Positions 35,440 to 44,677 are shown, numbered from the stretch's first letter. The stretch: 64,000 nucleotides of DNA from Spirosoma taeanense (GCF_013127955.1 NZ_CP053435.1:2046001-2110000); one strand, 5' to 3'. Made by a program: numbers and translations. Notes: generated by a model from the letters alone, not told the origin.

Positions 35440-35670
35440 TCATGGCCAGGCCCTTTGTTCGATGCCGTTCCTGTCGGGCAGCTTCACGTCGCTGATGACC
35501 ACGTGAACGGCCTCACGTTCAAGGAGTTTAAGGTCTAATCGGGCGTTTTCGGCTTCGAGCACGTTATAGCCTTCGAGCTGGAGAATCCGGGCCAGTAGCT
35601 GCCGCAGTCGGGCTTCTTCGTCGATAATGAGTAGGGTAGAAGTCGAGCCGATGAACAAGTTAAGAAGCAA
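35440..35670 (-). pseudogene. Truncated response-regulator receiver (relic)
   Basis: About 70 codons reading LLIIDEEARLRQLLARILQL, then VHVVISDVKLPDRNGIE, then stop. This is the first half of an NtrC-type receiver domain; the usual acidic DDE is changed to DEE, there is no proper ATG (the frame opens at a TTG), and the second half of the receiver and any output domain are missing. It is most likely a leftover of a deleted two-component gene. Confidence 0.7.
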
Positions 35671-35797
35671 AGCAAGTGAAGAAAGGTGAGGGCTGAAAAT
35701 TTGATTTTACGAATAGCCTTAGCGTTGGATTCGCGTAGGAAATGGATAACACTATCAAATCCGGAAGGATGCTGGTTGGTGCTAAAGGCGTTTCACA

Positions 35798-35834
35798 AAA
35801 AAGCTGCGCCAGCAGAATCCGGGCGCAGCTTTTT
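35798..35834 (-). terminator. Terminator after the TonB-linked receptor
   Basis: Perfect 13-bp stem AAAAAGCTGCGCC / GGCGCAGCTTTTT with an 11-nt loop; on the minus strand it ends GGCGCAGCTTTTTTG, a classical intrinsic terminator, 116 bp after the receptor stop codon. Confidence 0.88.
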
Positions 35835-35949
35835 CAGGATGAAATCGCGTCGAATTTCTATTTTCGACTGGCTACTGGTAGTCTATGGTAAAATCGATTT
35901 GTCTGTTTCAGGTATGGTGCTCTTTACGTAACGTTTTCTGGAAGGCAGT

Positions 35950-38397
35950 TTAGCCCGCCCGGCGTTTTTCATCTTCAGCTCCGCCGGTACGTCGGCGGGT
36001 GGGCGCGACCTTATCATTGCCGAAGCGGTAGGAGAAGGACAACGTAACGACCCGCGAATCCTGCCGCTGGTAGAACCGTTCTACGTAGTTATCATACGAC
36101 GATACGGCCCGCACTTTGCGCGTAAAGAAGATATCCGATGCATTAAGCCGCAGCGTGCCTTTACGTTCCAGCAACGATTTCTGCATACCCACCGTCACCT
36201 GCCCGTTGGGGCGCACCCGCAGGAAGCCGTACTGCTCACCCGACTGGAAACTGCCGTTTACTTCGCCCGTCCAGCCTTTGCCGAACGTAAAGGTATGGTT
36301 GCTGCTGAAATTGAAGGCTGGCCGCCCTTTGTTGAGCGCCGTTCCGGCCAGGTTGCCCACAAAATGACTGTAGTAGAAAACCGCGTTGTTGTACATCTGC
36401 CACCATTTGGCCGGTTGCAGCGGAATTGTGAGCGTGAGTGCGTAATAATCCTGCCGATCGAGGTTAACGTTGGTGGAGATGACAGTTGAGTCGGTTTCGG
36501 GCTGCACAACCCCAATCATCGGCAGCGTCGTTCGGCTGTAGCTCAGGCCGGTGCTGAACGTGCCTTTGAACGTATGTGTCAGTTCGAGGTTGTAGCTGGT
36601 TTCGGGGCGCAGGTTCGGATTGCCGGAGCCTGCTGTGGTGGGGTCGATAATGATCCGAAACGGGTTGAGCTGGTTATACGAAGGGCGGTTAATCCGGCGG
36701 CTCAGGGTGAGGTTCAGCTCGTGGGTCTTATTCAGCGTTTGTTTGATGGCTGCACTGGGGAAAAGCTGCGTATAGTGGCGGGTGAAACTGCTGTCGCCCA
36801 CCGTCTGCCGTCCGCGGGCCAGGGTTTGCTCGGCCCGCAGGCCAATCTGAAGGCTTGTTTTCGATAAGGTACGGCTCCAGTTCAGGTAAGCCGCCGTGAT
36901 GGTTTCGTCATAGAGAAACCGGTTGGTACGGTTGCGGTCAATGATGGTCGATTGGCCTTCGGTCAGTTTGAAGACCACGTCGTTATCCGACGATACCCGG
37001 CTGAACTTAGCCCCGGCTTCCAGACGGCTCTGATGAGCCAGTGGACGCACGTAATCTGCCTTGGTCGACAAAATACTCAAATCGCCCTGCTGATCCCCAA
37101 TCAGGACGTTACTCGTGCGGCCCGTCAGTACATATTCCGTACTCAACTCCTGCAGACGGCTCGTGCGGTAACGGGCATAGTCGGCGTCGGCGGTGAGTTC
37201 GGGGCTGTTGGTTGAATCGGCAAAGGTGTGTTTGAAGTTTAGATTGACGGCCCCGTTGGGCGAGACGTAATTCCGCCTGTTGCTGGCGTTATACACATCG
37301 GTCGGTCGACCCATTGCATCGTAAAGAGTCGTTTGATTCAGTCCCACCTGTCCGGGTAGGCGGCTCTGCTGCCCATTGACCACGGCTCCCAGTACGGTTC
37401 GTTTCGAAAGGTTATAATCAAATCCGGCCCGCGTCGTATGGGCAATGGAGCCAATCCGCATCCGGTTGATCTGATCACTGCTGCCGGTGAGCGTCTGCTG
37501 CCGGTTAGGACCGACCGCGTAGAAGTCGCGGTGAATATCGAGCATGGCAATGCCGTTCCGGTTCGAGTAGTTATAGGAGCCGAACAGGTTCAGCCCCTTT
37601 TGTCGATTGTTAAACGTAGCCCCCGCCGTGTACTTGCCGTACTGACTGCGGCCGTAGCTGGTCTGCAGCGTACCGTTAGTGCCCAGTCGCTGATCTTTCC
37701 GGAGGGTAATGGCAATGATGCCCGCTGTGCCTTGTGCGTCATATTTCGCGGGTGGGTTCGTAATCAGCTCGATGCTTTTGAGCTGGTCGGCGGGCAGGGC
37801 GCGCAGGTAGTCTGCCAGTTCGGTGCCGGTCATGGGCTGGCGTCGGCCATTGATCAGCACCAGGACGTTCTGCCGACCGCGCAGCGCCAGATTGTCGTTG
37901 TTGTCGACGGTGACGCCGGGGGCGCGGGCCAGGATGTCGAGGGACGTGTTGCCGGCCGTCAGTGAACTGCCTTCTACGTTCACAACCGTGCGGTCGGCCA
38001 GTCGTTCATACAGCGGTTTCTGACCGACTACGTTTACCTCGTTGAGGGTCGTATTCTGGCTGGGACGAAGTATTAGTGTCGGCAGCCTGACGGTTTCGGT
38101 GGTCAACGTAATAACGTCTGTCCAGGCCCGTGCATATCCAACCTGCGAGGCCGCAATCCGGTAGCGACCTGCTGGCGGAAGCGGCATCTGAAACGCGCCC
38201 TGAGCATCGGAGAATTCTGTTTTAACCACCACCGAATCACTTGCCCGATGCAGCGTAACGGTGGCGAAGTCAACCGCCTGCCCACCTTCAGCCTGTACTG
38301 TTCCCTGAATTTGAGCATAACTGGTCAGGCCGGAAACCAGACCTATGAGCAACATAGTCAATGAAATAAAAGCAGGGAAAGGGCGATTCATGAGCAT
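35950..38397 (-). CDS. TonB-linked outer-membrane receptor family protein
   Basis: An 815-residue receptor: signal peptide (MLMNRPFPAFISLTMLLIG), carboxypeptidase-like regulatory domain (~30-115; VTLHRASDSVVVKTEFSDAQGAF), plug-like section (~120-220; LNEVNVVGQKPLYER, GRQNVLVLINGRRQPM, SIELITNPPAKYDAQGTAGI) and a large outer-membrane beta-barrel (OMP_b-brl_3-like) to the end. No TonB box can be named safely, and no SusD partner is adjacent, so it belongs to the SusD-less class that often takes up peptides or siderophore-like ligands. A second ATG at 38391 is an equally good start. A 12-bp palindrome (ATGATATATCAT, 38411-38422) lies just upstream. Confidence 0.88.
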   Translation of the reverse strand: MLMNRPFPAFISLTMLLIGLVSGLTSYAQIQGTVQAEGGQAVDFATVTLHRASDSVVVKTEFSDAQGAFQMPLPPAGRYRIAASQVGYARAWTDVITLTTETVRLPTLILRPSQNTTLNEVNVVGQKPLYERLADRTVVNVEGSSLTAGNTSLDILARAPGVTVDNNDNLALRGRQNVLVLINGRRQPMTGTELADYLRALPADQLKSIELITNPPAKYDAQGTAGIIAITLRKDQRLGTNGTLQTSYGRSQYGKYTAGATFNNRQKGLNLFGSYNYSNRNGIAMLDIHRDFYAVGPNRQQTLTGSSDQINRMRIGSIAHTTRAGFDYNLSKRTVLGAVVNGQQSRLPGQVGLNQTTLYDAMGRPTDVYNASNRRNYVSPNGAVNLNFKHTFADSTNSPELTADADYARYRTSRLQELSTEYVLTGRTSNVLIGDQQGDLSILSTKADYVRPLAHQSRLEAGAKFSRVSSDNDVVFKLTEGQSTIIDRNRTNRFLYDETITAAYLNWSRTLSKTSLQIGLRAEQTLARGRQTVGDSSFTRHYTQLFPSAAIKQTLNKTHELNLTLSRRINRPSYNQLNPFRIIIDPTTAGSGNPNLRPETSYNLELTHTFKGTFSTGLSYSRTTLPMIGVVQPETDSTVISTNVNLDRQDYYALTLTIPLQPAKWWQMYNNAVFYYSHFVGNLAGTALNKGRPAFNFSSNHTFTFGKGWTGEVNGSFQSGEQYGFLRVRPNGQVTVGMQKSLLERKGTLRLNASDIFFTRKVRAVSSYDNYVERFYQRQDSRVVTLSFSYRFGNDKVAPTRRRTGGAEDEKRRAG

Positions 38398-38543
38398 TTT
38401 GAAAAATTATATGATATATCATCAATTAAATTACGTTTTAGGGCTGTCCATGCAACGAACGGCAACTAAAAACAACCTTTAGGTGGATGGGTGCAAGGTA
38501 GTCCCATCACGTAGAGGTCAGTGCTACTTTCTTGCTAACTATT

Positions 38544-39128
38544 ATGTCATTGCTTACAAACTCTTACGTCTCCCGCCAGGTGGAGGGGTCGGTGTCAGGG
38601 CCGTGTCCGCCCAATCAGGCGCATCTTAATAACGCAACCAATACCTCAGCCGGGCAGACTTCAACGAGTCAGTTAGTTACCAATGACCTGACCGAGAATC
38701 TGTGCTACGAAGGGGCTATGCACCTGCAGCAACAGGAGCATCCGCCGTTGACCCGCTTGCCGGCGCTGAAACCAACCACTCGTCAGGAGCTATACCGGCG
38801 GCTGCTGCTGGCGAAAGAGTTTATACACGACAACTTTTCGGAAGCCATTTGCCTGAGTGACATGGCGGCCGTCGCCTGCCTATCGGACTACCATTTCCTG
38901 CGCAGCTTCAAAGCCGCATTCGGTGAGTCGCCTTATCAGTATGTGCTTCGGCTACGCCTGCAGAAAGCGGGCGATCTGCTCCGGTTCAGCCCCATGCCCA
39001 TTGGCGAGGTGGCACTGGCCTGCGGCTTTGATGAAGCTCAGGCATTCGGAAAACTGTTTCGTAAGCAGCACGGACTAGGTCCTCTGCGTTACCGGCAATC
39101 TTTGTGTTCTGGTGGTGCAGTGTTTTAA
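38544..39128 (+). CDS. AraC-family regulator with short N-terminus
   Basis: About 194 residues. The C-terminal half is a full AraC double HTH: LLLAKEFIHDNFSEAICLSDMAAVACLSDYHFLRSFKAAFG and IGEVALACGFDEAQAFGKLFRKQHG. The N-terminal ~85 residues are Ser/Thr/Gln-rich and do not form a recognisable sensor domain, so it may be a stand-alone DNA binder. The frame opens at a TTG (38532); the first ATG is 38544. It is divergent from the receptor at 35950 and is a natural candidate for its regulator. Confidence 0.85.
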   Translation: MSLLTNSYVSRQVEGSVSGPCPPNQAHLNNATNTSAGQTSTSQLVTNDLTENLCYEGAMHLQQQEHPPLTRLPALKPTTRQELYRRLLLAKEFIHDNFSEAICLSDMAAVACLSDYHFLRSFKAAFGESPYQYVLRLRLQKAGDLLRFSPMPIGEVALACGFDEAQAFGKLFRKQHGLGPLRYRQSLCSGGAVF

Positions 39129-39257
39129 GTTGATCGTCGTATTAATGCCCTGTACCGACTGGATAGATGACAAACGGGGCTGTTACTAAGCAGCCCTGCC
39201 GATAATTGTTCGGGTTTGGCTAAACTTGCGGAAGCCATTTATTTTCGCGGGAGCCTC

Positions 39258-39689
39258 ATGCTGAACACTATCATTTTTTATGTACTCGACAAAACGATCA
39301 AGCAGTACCGGCAATTTGCGCAGGCAAACATCGACCGGGCCGGCATCGACATCACCATCGATCAATGGCTGGTGCTGAATGTGATTCGGGAAGCTCCCGC
39401 GCTGGGGCAGCTTGAAATTGGCGAACGAGTATTCAAAGACCAGGCGTCTGTTGCCCGCATCATCGAACTGCTGGTAAAAAAGAACCTGCTGGTACAGACC
39501 GCCAGCCAGCAGGATCGTCGGCGGGTGAATCGAGCTATAACTACGCAGGGTCAGCAGTTGCTTGAAGACGTAGCCCCAATTATTACCCAGAACCGCAGCA
39601 CAGCTCTGCAGGGGCTTTCCGATTCGGCTATTCAGCAACTGCGTCAAACGCTGGAAACAATTTTCAGGAATTGCCAGCCAACCCTATGA
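39258..39689 (+). CDS. MarR-family transcriptional regulator
   Basis: About 143 residues with the MarR winged helix: ITIDQWLVLNVIRE, LEIGERVFKDQASVARIIELLVKKNLLVQ as helix-turn-helix, and the wing DRRRVNRAITTQG. Dimerisation helices flank it. The ATG at 39258 is used; the longer frame opens at a TTG. No adjacent efflux or enzyme gene makes its target obvious. Confidence 0.87.
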   Translation: MLNTIIFYVLDKTIKQYRQFAQANIDRAGIDITIDQWLVLNVIREAPALGQLEIGERVFKDQASVARIIELLVKKNLLVQTASQQDRRRVNRAITTQGQQLLEDVAPIITQNRSTALQGLSDSAIQQLRQTLETIFRNCQPTL

Positions 39690-39793
39690 CTGGCTGTACA
39701 TTGTGCCCGATGCAGGCAGCAACACAATGGAGCATTAGTTAGAACGGTTGGTTAATCACGTTTGTTATGAAATGCTGATGTTCACGCTTGCTA

Positions 39794-39820
39794 AGTAAGC
39801 CGCCTGATCGTCGGCTTACT
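39794..39820. terminator. Hairpin between marR and the CWC gene
   Basis: Perfect 9-bp stem AGTAAGCCG / CGGCTTACT with a 9-nt loop, 105 bp after the MarR stop and 17 bp before the next start. Terminator or leader structure. Confidence 0.5.
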
Positions 39821-39836
39821 GCTATCGGTTACGCCA

Positions 39837-40064
39837 ATGAACAAACATACTCAGGCGGGTTGTCCCCGCTGCCACCAGCCGTTTATCTGTAAAGTCAATT
39901 CCATTCTTAAATGCGACTGTCTTCAGATAAATCTGACGCACGAAGAAACCCAGTATATACGGGATAAAGCGTTGCTGAACTACGATGGTGACTGCTTCTG
40001 CCTAAATTGTCTCCACCAGCTAAAAGCTGAATATCATCAGCAGTTGATAAGTCGCGGTAATTGA
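39837..40064 (+). CDS. Small cysteine-rich CWC-family protein
   Basis: A 75-residue protein with CPRCHQPFIC…CDC…CFCLNCL, matching the Cys-rich CWC family (PF14375), whose cysteines probably bind zinc. Function unknown. The helical middle LTHEETQYIRDKA is also typical of the family. Confidence 0.75.
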   Translation: MNKHTQAGCPRCHQPFICKVNSILKCDCLQINLTHEETQYIRDKALLNYDGDCFCLNCLHQLKAEYHQQLISRGN

Positions 40065-40706
40065 GTTATTATATCGGAATAGTTCAATTAAAATTCAGGC
40101 GTAATTACGGCTTTCGGCCCGGTAGTTGCTGAGTATACTTTATCTATTGTCAGTATAAGCAAGCCGTATAGTTCTTTTGGTTAATAGTATTTCGATAATA
40201 ATTTTTTAAACAATATTAAGTGAATATTTCGTTTTATAACGAAAGCTTCTATTGCAAATCAGCTAATGGCCCAAATACCGCCTTTTTATAGCCTTCAACA
40301 ATTGGTTTATCATACGAATGATTTTTGTCCGGACGCCAAAGATATAGCTCCAACTCTTCGCCTTACCGGAACCGGTGGAAAAGTGGAATGTTTATGCTGC
40401 CGGCATTTAAACAAGGCCCAGCGCAAGCACGGAAACAAGTATGGTATTATCAGACGGCTGGTTACGCAACACAACAAGTCAGCCTGACTGTTGCCAGCCT
40501 GGTCATGAAGTGCATCAGGTGTAGGACCGTCTTTTACGGCCTTTATAGCGTAGTTTTTTCCAATCGCTTCCGTTTGCCGTCGTAGCTGAACGGGCTATCT
40601 TGCATCGTCGTATCACCTGCTGAAACAGACCGATGCCCGACGAGGTCGGATTTGGTTTCGTGTTTGAAGGCAACACTCGGTATGATCGAACCTGCGCCAG
40701 CTAACC
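40065..40706. other. AT-rich intergenic region with one small possible gene
   Basis: About 640 bp. The first 200 bp are very AT-rich and hold the perfect dyad TTTCGTT-TTAT-AACGAAA at 40227-40244, 21 bp before the possible small gene at 40266. From 40490 to 40706 I see nothing. Confidence 0.4.
40266..40487 (+). CDS. Possible small hypothetical protein
   Basis: A 73-codon frame from ATG with a CLCCRHLN motif and a basic tail (KAQRKHGNKYGIIRR). The opening YSLQQLVYHTNDFCPDAKD looks protein-like and the region is AT-rich upstream, as expected for a promoter. No family is recognised; the Cys residues recall its neighbour at 39837. It could be a chance frame. Confidence 0.4.
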   Translation: MAQIPPFYSLQQLVYHTNDFCPDAKDIAPTLRLTGTGGKVECLCCRHLNKAQRKHGNKYGIIRRLVTQHNKSA

Positions 40707-40715
40707 GTGCCGTTT

Positions 40716-42425
40716 ATGAAACAAGGGCTACTCGTTCTATTGCTTTCTGTACTAGTCCTGGCGGCCGGCCTGATGCTGGTTGCATTCGGAAACAAACAGG
40801 CCGGATCATCCAGCGCCGACCGCCGACCTAATATCATCGTTATCATAGCGGATGATATGGGCTTTTCAGATTTAGGCTGTTACGGTGGTGAGATCCGCAC
40901 GCCCAATATTGATTTTCTGGCCCGGAACGGCATCCGTTATACGCAGTTTTACAACACCTCCCGCTGCTGTCCTACCAGGGCGTCGCTGCTTACGGGCCTG
41001 TATAACCAGCAGGCGGGCATAGGTAAAATGACCGACGCCGAAGATGAACCCGGCTATCGCGGGCACCTGACCGAAAACACCGTTACGTTAGCCGAAGTAC
41101 TCAAGTCGGCGGGGTATCAGACCGCCATGACGGGGAAGTGGCACGTATCCAATACCCTTGTGCAGAAAGACCCCAGGGATCAACAGGACTGGCTGAACCA
41201 TAAAAAAGACTTTGGTGATTTTTCGCCCGTCAGCCAATACCCAACCAGCCGGGGCTTTGATCGCTATTTTGGTAACATCTGGGGCGTGGTCGATTTCTTC
41301 GATCCGTTTAGCTTGGTCAGCGGTACCAAACCCGTCAAACAGGTTCCGAAGAATTACTACCATACTGACGCCATCAGCGACACGACCGTGGCGTATATCA
41401 ATTCGTTTGCGAAATCATCGGCCCCGTTTTTTCTGTATGTGGCGCATACCGCTCCGCACTGGCCGCTCATGGCGCTGCCCGAAGATATTGCCAGATATAA
41501 GGATACGTACAAATCGGGTTGGGACGCCATACGTAAAGCCCGGTATCAGAAAATAGTTAAACTGGGGCTGATTGATCCGGCAAAAACCAAGCTCTCCCAG
41601 CGCTGGCAGGATAATCTGACCTGGGCCAATAACCCCGACAAAGCGTGGGATGCGCGGGCTATGGCCGTCCATGCCGCCATGATCGACCGAATGGATCAGG
41701 GGATTGGCCGCATGATCAGCACCCTGCGCGAAACCGGCCAGTTAGACAATACACTGATCGTTTTTCTGTCGGACAATGGGGCAAGCCCCGAAAATTGTGC
41801 TGCCTATGGCCCCGGCTTCGACCGTCCGAACGAAACCCGCGATGGCCGCCCGATCGTGTACGACTTGAAAAAACAGGTTATGCCAGGGCCGCAGACCAGC
41901 TTTGCGTCGATTGGTCAGCGCTGGGCTAACGTTGCCAACACGCCCTATCAGTACTGGAAGGCGGAGTCGTTCGAAGGGGGCGTTCATACGCCCATGGTCG
42001 CTTATTGGCCCAATGGCATTACGGCGAAGAAAGGCAGCTTCAGCCCACAGGTCGGGCACGTAATGGATTTCATACGCACGTTTGTCGAACTGACAGGGGC
42101 TACTTACCCCAGAATATATAAAGGGCACGTTATTACGCCGACTACCGGTATCAGTCTGGTGCCTTCATTTCAGGGGAAAGCGTCGGTCGGGCACGAAGCG
42201 GTGTTCAACGAACATTTCGGCGCTCGATACGCCCGGTCAGGCGACTGGAAGTTAGTGTCTGCCAGCCGCGACAGCACCTGGCACCTGTTCAACCTGGCTG
42301 CTGATAAAACCGAAACGCAGGACGTAGCCGCTCGGCACCCCGAAAAGGTGCGCCAGTTGGAAAGCCAGTGGCGGCAGTGGGCTAATTCGCATCAGGTGTT
42401 TCCCAAGCCGGGCCCGAAGAAATGA
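40716..42425 (+). CDS. Sulfatase (arylsulfatase family)
   Basis: About 569 residues with an N-terminal hydrophobic signal segment (LLVLLLSVLVLAAGLMLVAF). The metal site is IADDMGFSDLG, the formylglycine motif is CPTRASLLTG (C-x-P/T-x-R; the preceding residue is also Cys), and a later metal pair is in FLSDNGAS; the C-terminal VFNEHFGARYARSGDWKLV is typical of the arylsulfatase group. The Cys must be converted by a formylglycine-generating or anaerobic maturase not seen here. It probably desulfates glycans in the periplasm and may act with the GH43 enzyme that follows 113 bp later. The ATG at 40716 is preferred over a GTG at 40707. Confidence 0.9.
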   Translation: MKQGLLVLLLSVLVLAAGLMLVAFGNKQAGSSSADRRPNIIVIIADDMGFSDLGCYGGEIRTPNIDFLARNGIRYTQFYNTSRCCPTRASLLTGLYNQQAGIGKMTDAEDEPGYRGHLTENTVTLAEVLKSAGYQTAMTGKWHVSNTLVQKDPRDQQDWLNHKKDFGDFSPVSQYPTSRGFDRYFGNIWGVVDFFDPFSLVSGTKPVKQVPKNYYHTDAISDTTVAYINSFAKSSAPFFLYVAHTAPHWPLMALPEDIARYKDTYKSGWDAIRKARYQKIVKLGLIDPAKTKLSQRWQDNLTWANNPDKAWDARAMAVHAAMIDRMDQGIGRMISTLRETGQLDNTLIVFLSDNGASPENCAAYGPGFDRPNETRDGRPIVYDLKKQVMPGPQTSFASIGQRWANVANTPYQYWKAESFEGGVHTPMVAYWPNGITAKKGSFSPQVGHVMDFIRTFVELTGATYPRIYKGHVITPTTGISLVPSFQGKASVGHEAVFNEHFGARYARSGDWKLVSASRDSTWHLFNLAADKTETQDVAARHPEKVRQLESQWRQWANSHQVFPKPGPKK

Positions 42426-42538
42426 GCCTTTTCTAATCACCGCCCACCGATTAGATAATAAACGAGTCCGTCGAGTACGATGCCTCATCGGATAGCAGCC
42501 GCTCCCGCATTCAATCTGGTCATCTCACAATCAAAAAC

Positions 42539-44116
42539 ATGAAAACAGTTCTTCTGCTGCTCGTAACGTTCCCGATTTTTTATTACCTGAGGAATACGGA
42601 AGAAAGCCATTTTCTGACAGGGAGCAAAGGAGTCTCAGGCACAGAAAAAAGGATTTTCTCGGAGGTAAGTGATAGCAGTCAACGGAAAGAAAATCCGGTG
42701 ATTCCGGGCGATTTTGCTGATCCCTCGATCATTCGTGTGGGTAAAACCTATTATGCTACCGGAACATCGTCGGAATGGGCACCGCATTATCCGTTATTGC
42801 AATCCACCGATCTGTTGCACTGGCGGCAGCTCGGGTATGTGTTTTCAAAAACGCCTTCCTGGGTTGCGGCTTCGTTTTGGGCACCAGAGCTTTTTTACCG
42901 GAACGGAACCTACTATGTGTATTACGTAGCCCGCAAAAAAAGTGACGGTGTCTCCTGCATCGGCATAGCGACCACCAGCGATCCGGCAAAGGGCTTTACC
43001 GACCGGGGGATTCTCCTGGAGTTTGGCAAGGAAGCCATTGACCCCTTTGTGTTTGAAGAAAAGGGCAAGTTATACATCACCTGGAAAGCCTACGGGCTGG
43101 ATAAGCGACCCATTGAAATTCTGGGCAGCCGACTTTCTGATGATGGCCTGAAGGTGGAAGGCGAACCCTTTACGCTGCTGCGTGATGACCGGAAAGAAGG
43201 CCTTGAAGGGCAGTGTCTGGTCAAGAAGGGGCCGTATTATTACCTGTTCTATTCACCGGGCAACTGTTGCGGACGCGGTTGTAGTTACAAAGTGGAAGTG
43301 GCAAGATCACCCACATTGCAAGGCCCTTACACGAGGTTTGCCGACAACCCGCTACTCTCCGAAACCACCGACTGGAAATGCACCGGCCACGGTACCCTCG
43401 TGACGTCGACAGAAGGCAAGGATTTTTATTTGTACCACGCCTATAGCAAAACGGATAATGTGTACACGGGACGACAGGGCCTGTTGGGCGAAGTCGTCTG
43501 GAACAAGCAAACCGGTTGGCCCACCATTAAGCCCATGGGCGAAAAGGCCGAATACAGAAAAAGTTTCCGGGACGAATTTTCAGCGGCTCCATTGGCCAAC
43601 AACTGGCAGTGGGATTTTCGCCATGCACAACCGGAGGTTACTATCCGACAAGGTAGCTTATGGCTGTCCGGCCAAACAACTGCCGATAATCAGGCTGGAA
43701 CCGCTTTAACCGTTCGGCCCCTTACCGGCAAGTATGAGATCCAGACGGAAGTGGTCAACCGCAACCCATCGCTAAAAGGTTTGGTGCTGTATGGCGACGC
43801 AGGTGAATCAGTGGGTATCGGCGTACAGGACAATAGGGTACAGGTGTGGGAGGTGAAGAAAGATAAACGGCTGATTGTGGACGATGCTCAGGTAAGTGGA
43901 AACGAGCCCGTACAACTCAAAATGAAGGTGGAGCAGGGGGCTCAACTCCGGTTTTACTGGCGCGAAGGCGGAAGCGATTGGAAAGAAGTGCCTACCCGCG
44001 GAGCGTATTACAACGGCGATTTTCTGCCCCCCTGGGACCGCAGCCCCCGGCCGGGTTTACTCCAGAACGGAACAGCGCCAGCCGCGTTCAGCTATTTCGA
44101 AATTACGTACCAGTAA
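42539..44116 (+). CDS. Glycoside hydrolase family 43 protein with C-terminal lectin-like module
   Basis: A 525-residue protein with a short hydrophobic N-terminus (VLLLLVTFPIFYYL). The five-bladed GH43 propeller spans ~55-330: the catalytic base Asp in GDFADPSIIR, the pKa-tuning Asp in AIDPFVFEE and the acid Glu in KEGLEGQCLVKK; CTGHGTLV supplies the conserved His. The C-terminal ~190 residues (FRDEFSAAPLANNWQWDF on) form a concanavalin-like/DUF1349-like sandwich. Family members act on arabino- or xylo-oligosaccharides. It follows a sulfatase on the same strand, so joint action on a sulfated or pentose-rich glycan is possible. Confidence 0.88.
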   Translation: MKTVLLLLVTFPIFYYLRNTEESHFLTGSKGVSGTEKRIFSEVSDSSQRKENPVIPGDFADPSIIRVGKTYYATGTSSEWAPHYPLLQSTDLLHWRQLGYVFSKTPSWVAASFWAPELFYRNGTYYVYYVARKKSDGVSCIGIATTSDPAKGFTDRGILLEFGKEAIDPFVFEEKGKLYITWKAYGLDKRPIEILGSRLSDDGLKVEGEPFTLLRDDRKEGLEGQCLVKKGPYYYLFYSPGNCCGRGCSYKVEVARSPTLQGPYTRFADNPLLSETTDWKCTGHGTLVTSTEGKDFYLYHAYSKTDNVYTGRQGLLGEVVWNKQTGWPTIKPMGEKAEYRKSFRDEFSAAPLANNWQWDFRHAQPEVTIRQGSLWLSGQTTADNQAGTALTVRPLTGKYEIQTEVVNRNPSLKGLVLYGDAGESVGIGVQDNRVQVWEVKKDKRLIVDDAQVSGNEPVQLKMKVEQGAQLRFYWREGGSDWKEVPTRGAYYNGDFLPPWDRSPRPGLLQNGTAPAAFSYFEITYQ

Positions 44117-44212
44117 ATACAGGATAATAACAGAAGCGTATACCACTGATTGAGTTAAATACTTATTAAATGTACTCGGCCGCTTTCCGGTAGGTTTTCA
44201 GAAAGATCTCAG

Positions 44213-44677
44213 TTATCTGTATGGAGAAATAGCCTTCTCCATACAGATACTTTCGGCTATGTTTACGTATGGGCCATAGTTGGCGATACGCTTATAGCCG
44301 GATTTCTGGTATAGGACCATGGCCTCGGGCTGTTTATCGGCGAGTTCCAGTCGGGCGAACGAATAACCGTCTTCGCGGGCCCATGCTTCCAGTTCAGTCA
44401 GGATTTGCGCAGCAACGCCCATCCTCCGCCAATCGGGCCGAACGTACATGCGTTTTACCTCAACTTGATCGGCTTCGTCCAGTACTTTATAGCAGCCGCA
44501 GCCAACGGGCGTTTCGCCGTCGAGAGCGACAATCGCCCTAGCATCGGCCGGGAGCGTGTTATGCGGGTCGAACTGCGCCTGCTGAGCACCATATCGACTG
44601 CGTAAGTCAGCGTTCAGTTCTGCTACCAGCGTCAGAAAACGATCATCGAAGGGAGTGGTGCGGTTTAAGGATAACAT
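44213..44677 (-). CDS. GNAT-family N-acetyltransferase
   Basis: A 154-residue acetyltransferase. The acetyl-CoA site is in VKRMYVRPDWRRMGVAAQIL (R/Q-x-x-G-x-G/A pattern), followed by the LELADKQPEAMVLYQKSGYKRI motif of the fold. Substrate unknown. The last dozen codons lie in a perfect 14-bp hairpin that also includes the stop codon, so coding end and probable terminator overlap. The membrane-protein gene upstream is 7 bp away and likely co-transcribed. Confidence 0.87.
   Translation of the reverse strand: MLSLNRTTPFDDRFLTLVAELNADLRSRYGAQQAQFDPHNTLPADARAIVALDGETPVGCGCYKVLDEADQVEVKRMYVRPDWRRMGVAAQILTELEAWAREDGYSFARLELADKQPEAMVLYQKSGYKRIANYGPYVNIAESICMEKAISPYR
44215..44248 (-). terminator. Hairpin overlapping the 3' end of the GNAT gene
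   Basis: Perfect 14-bp stem ATCTGTATGGAGAA / TTCTCCATACAGAT with a 6-nt loop. It includes the GNAT stop codon and its last codons (SPYR-stop). No T-run. Confidence 0.55.

Noticed and set aside
35686..35931. 81-codon frame on the plus strand
   Set aside because: It spans the intrinsic terminator at 35798-35834 and shows no conserved pattern.
38411..38422. Perfect palindrome ATGATATATCAT before the receptor gene
   Set aside because: Short and AT-only in the centre; such palindromes are expected by chance, so it is not called an operator.
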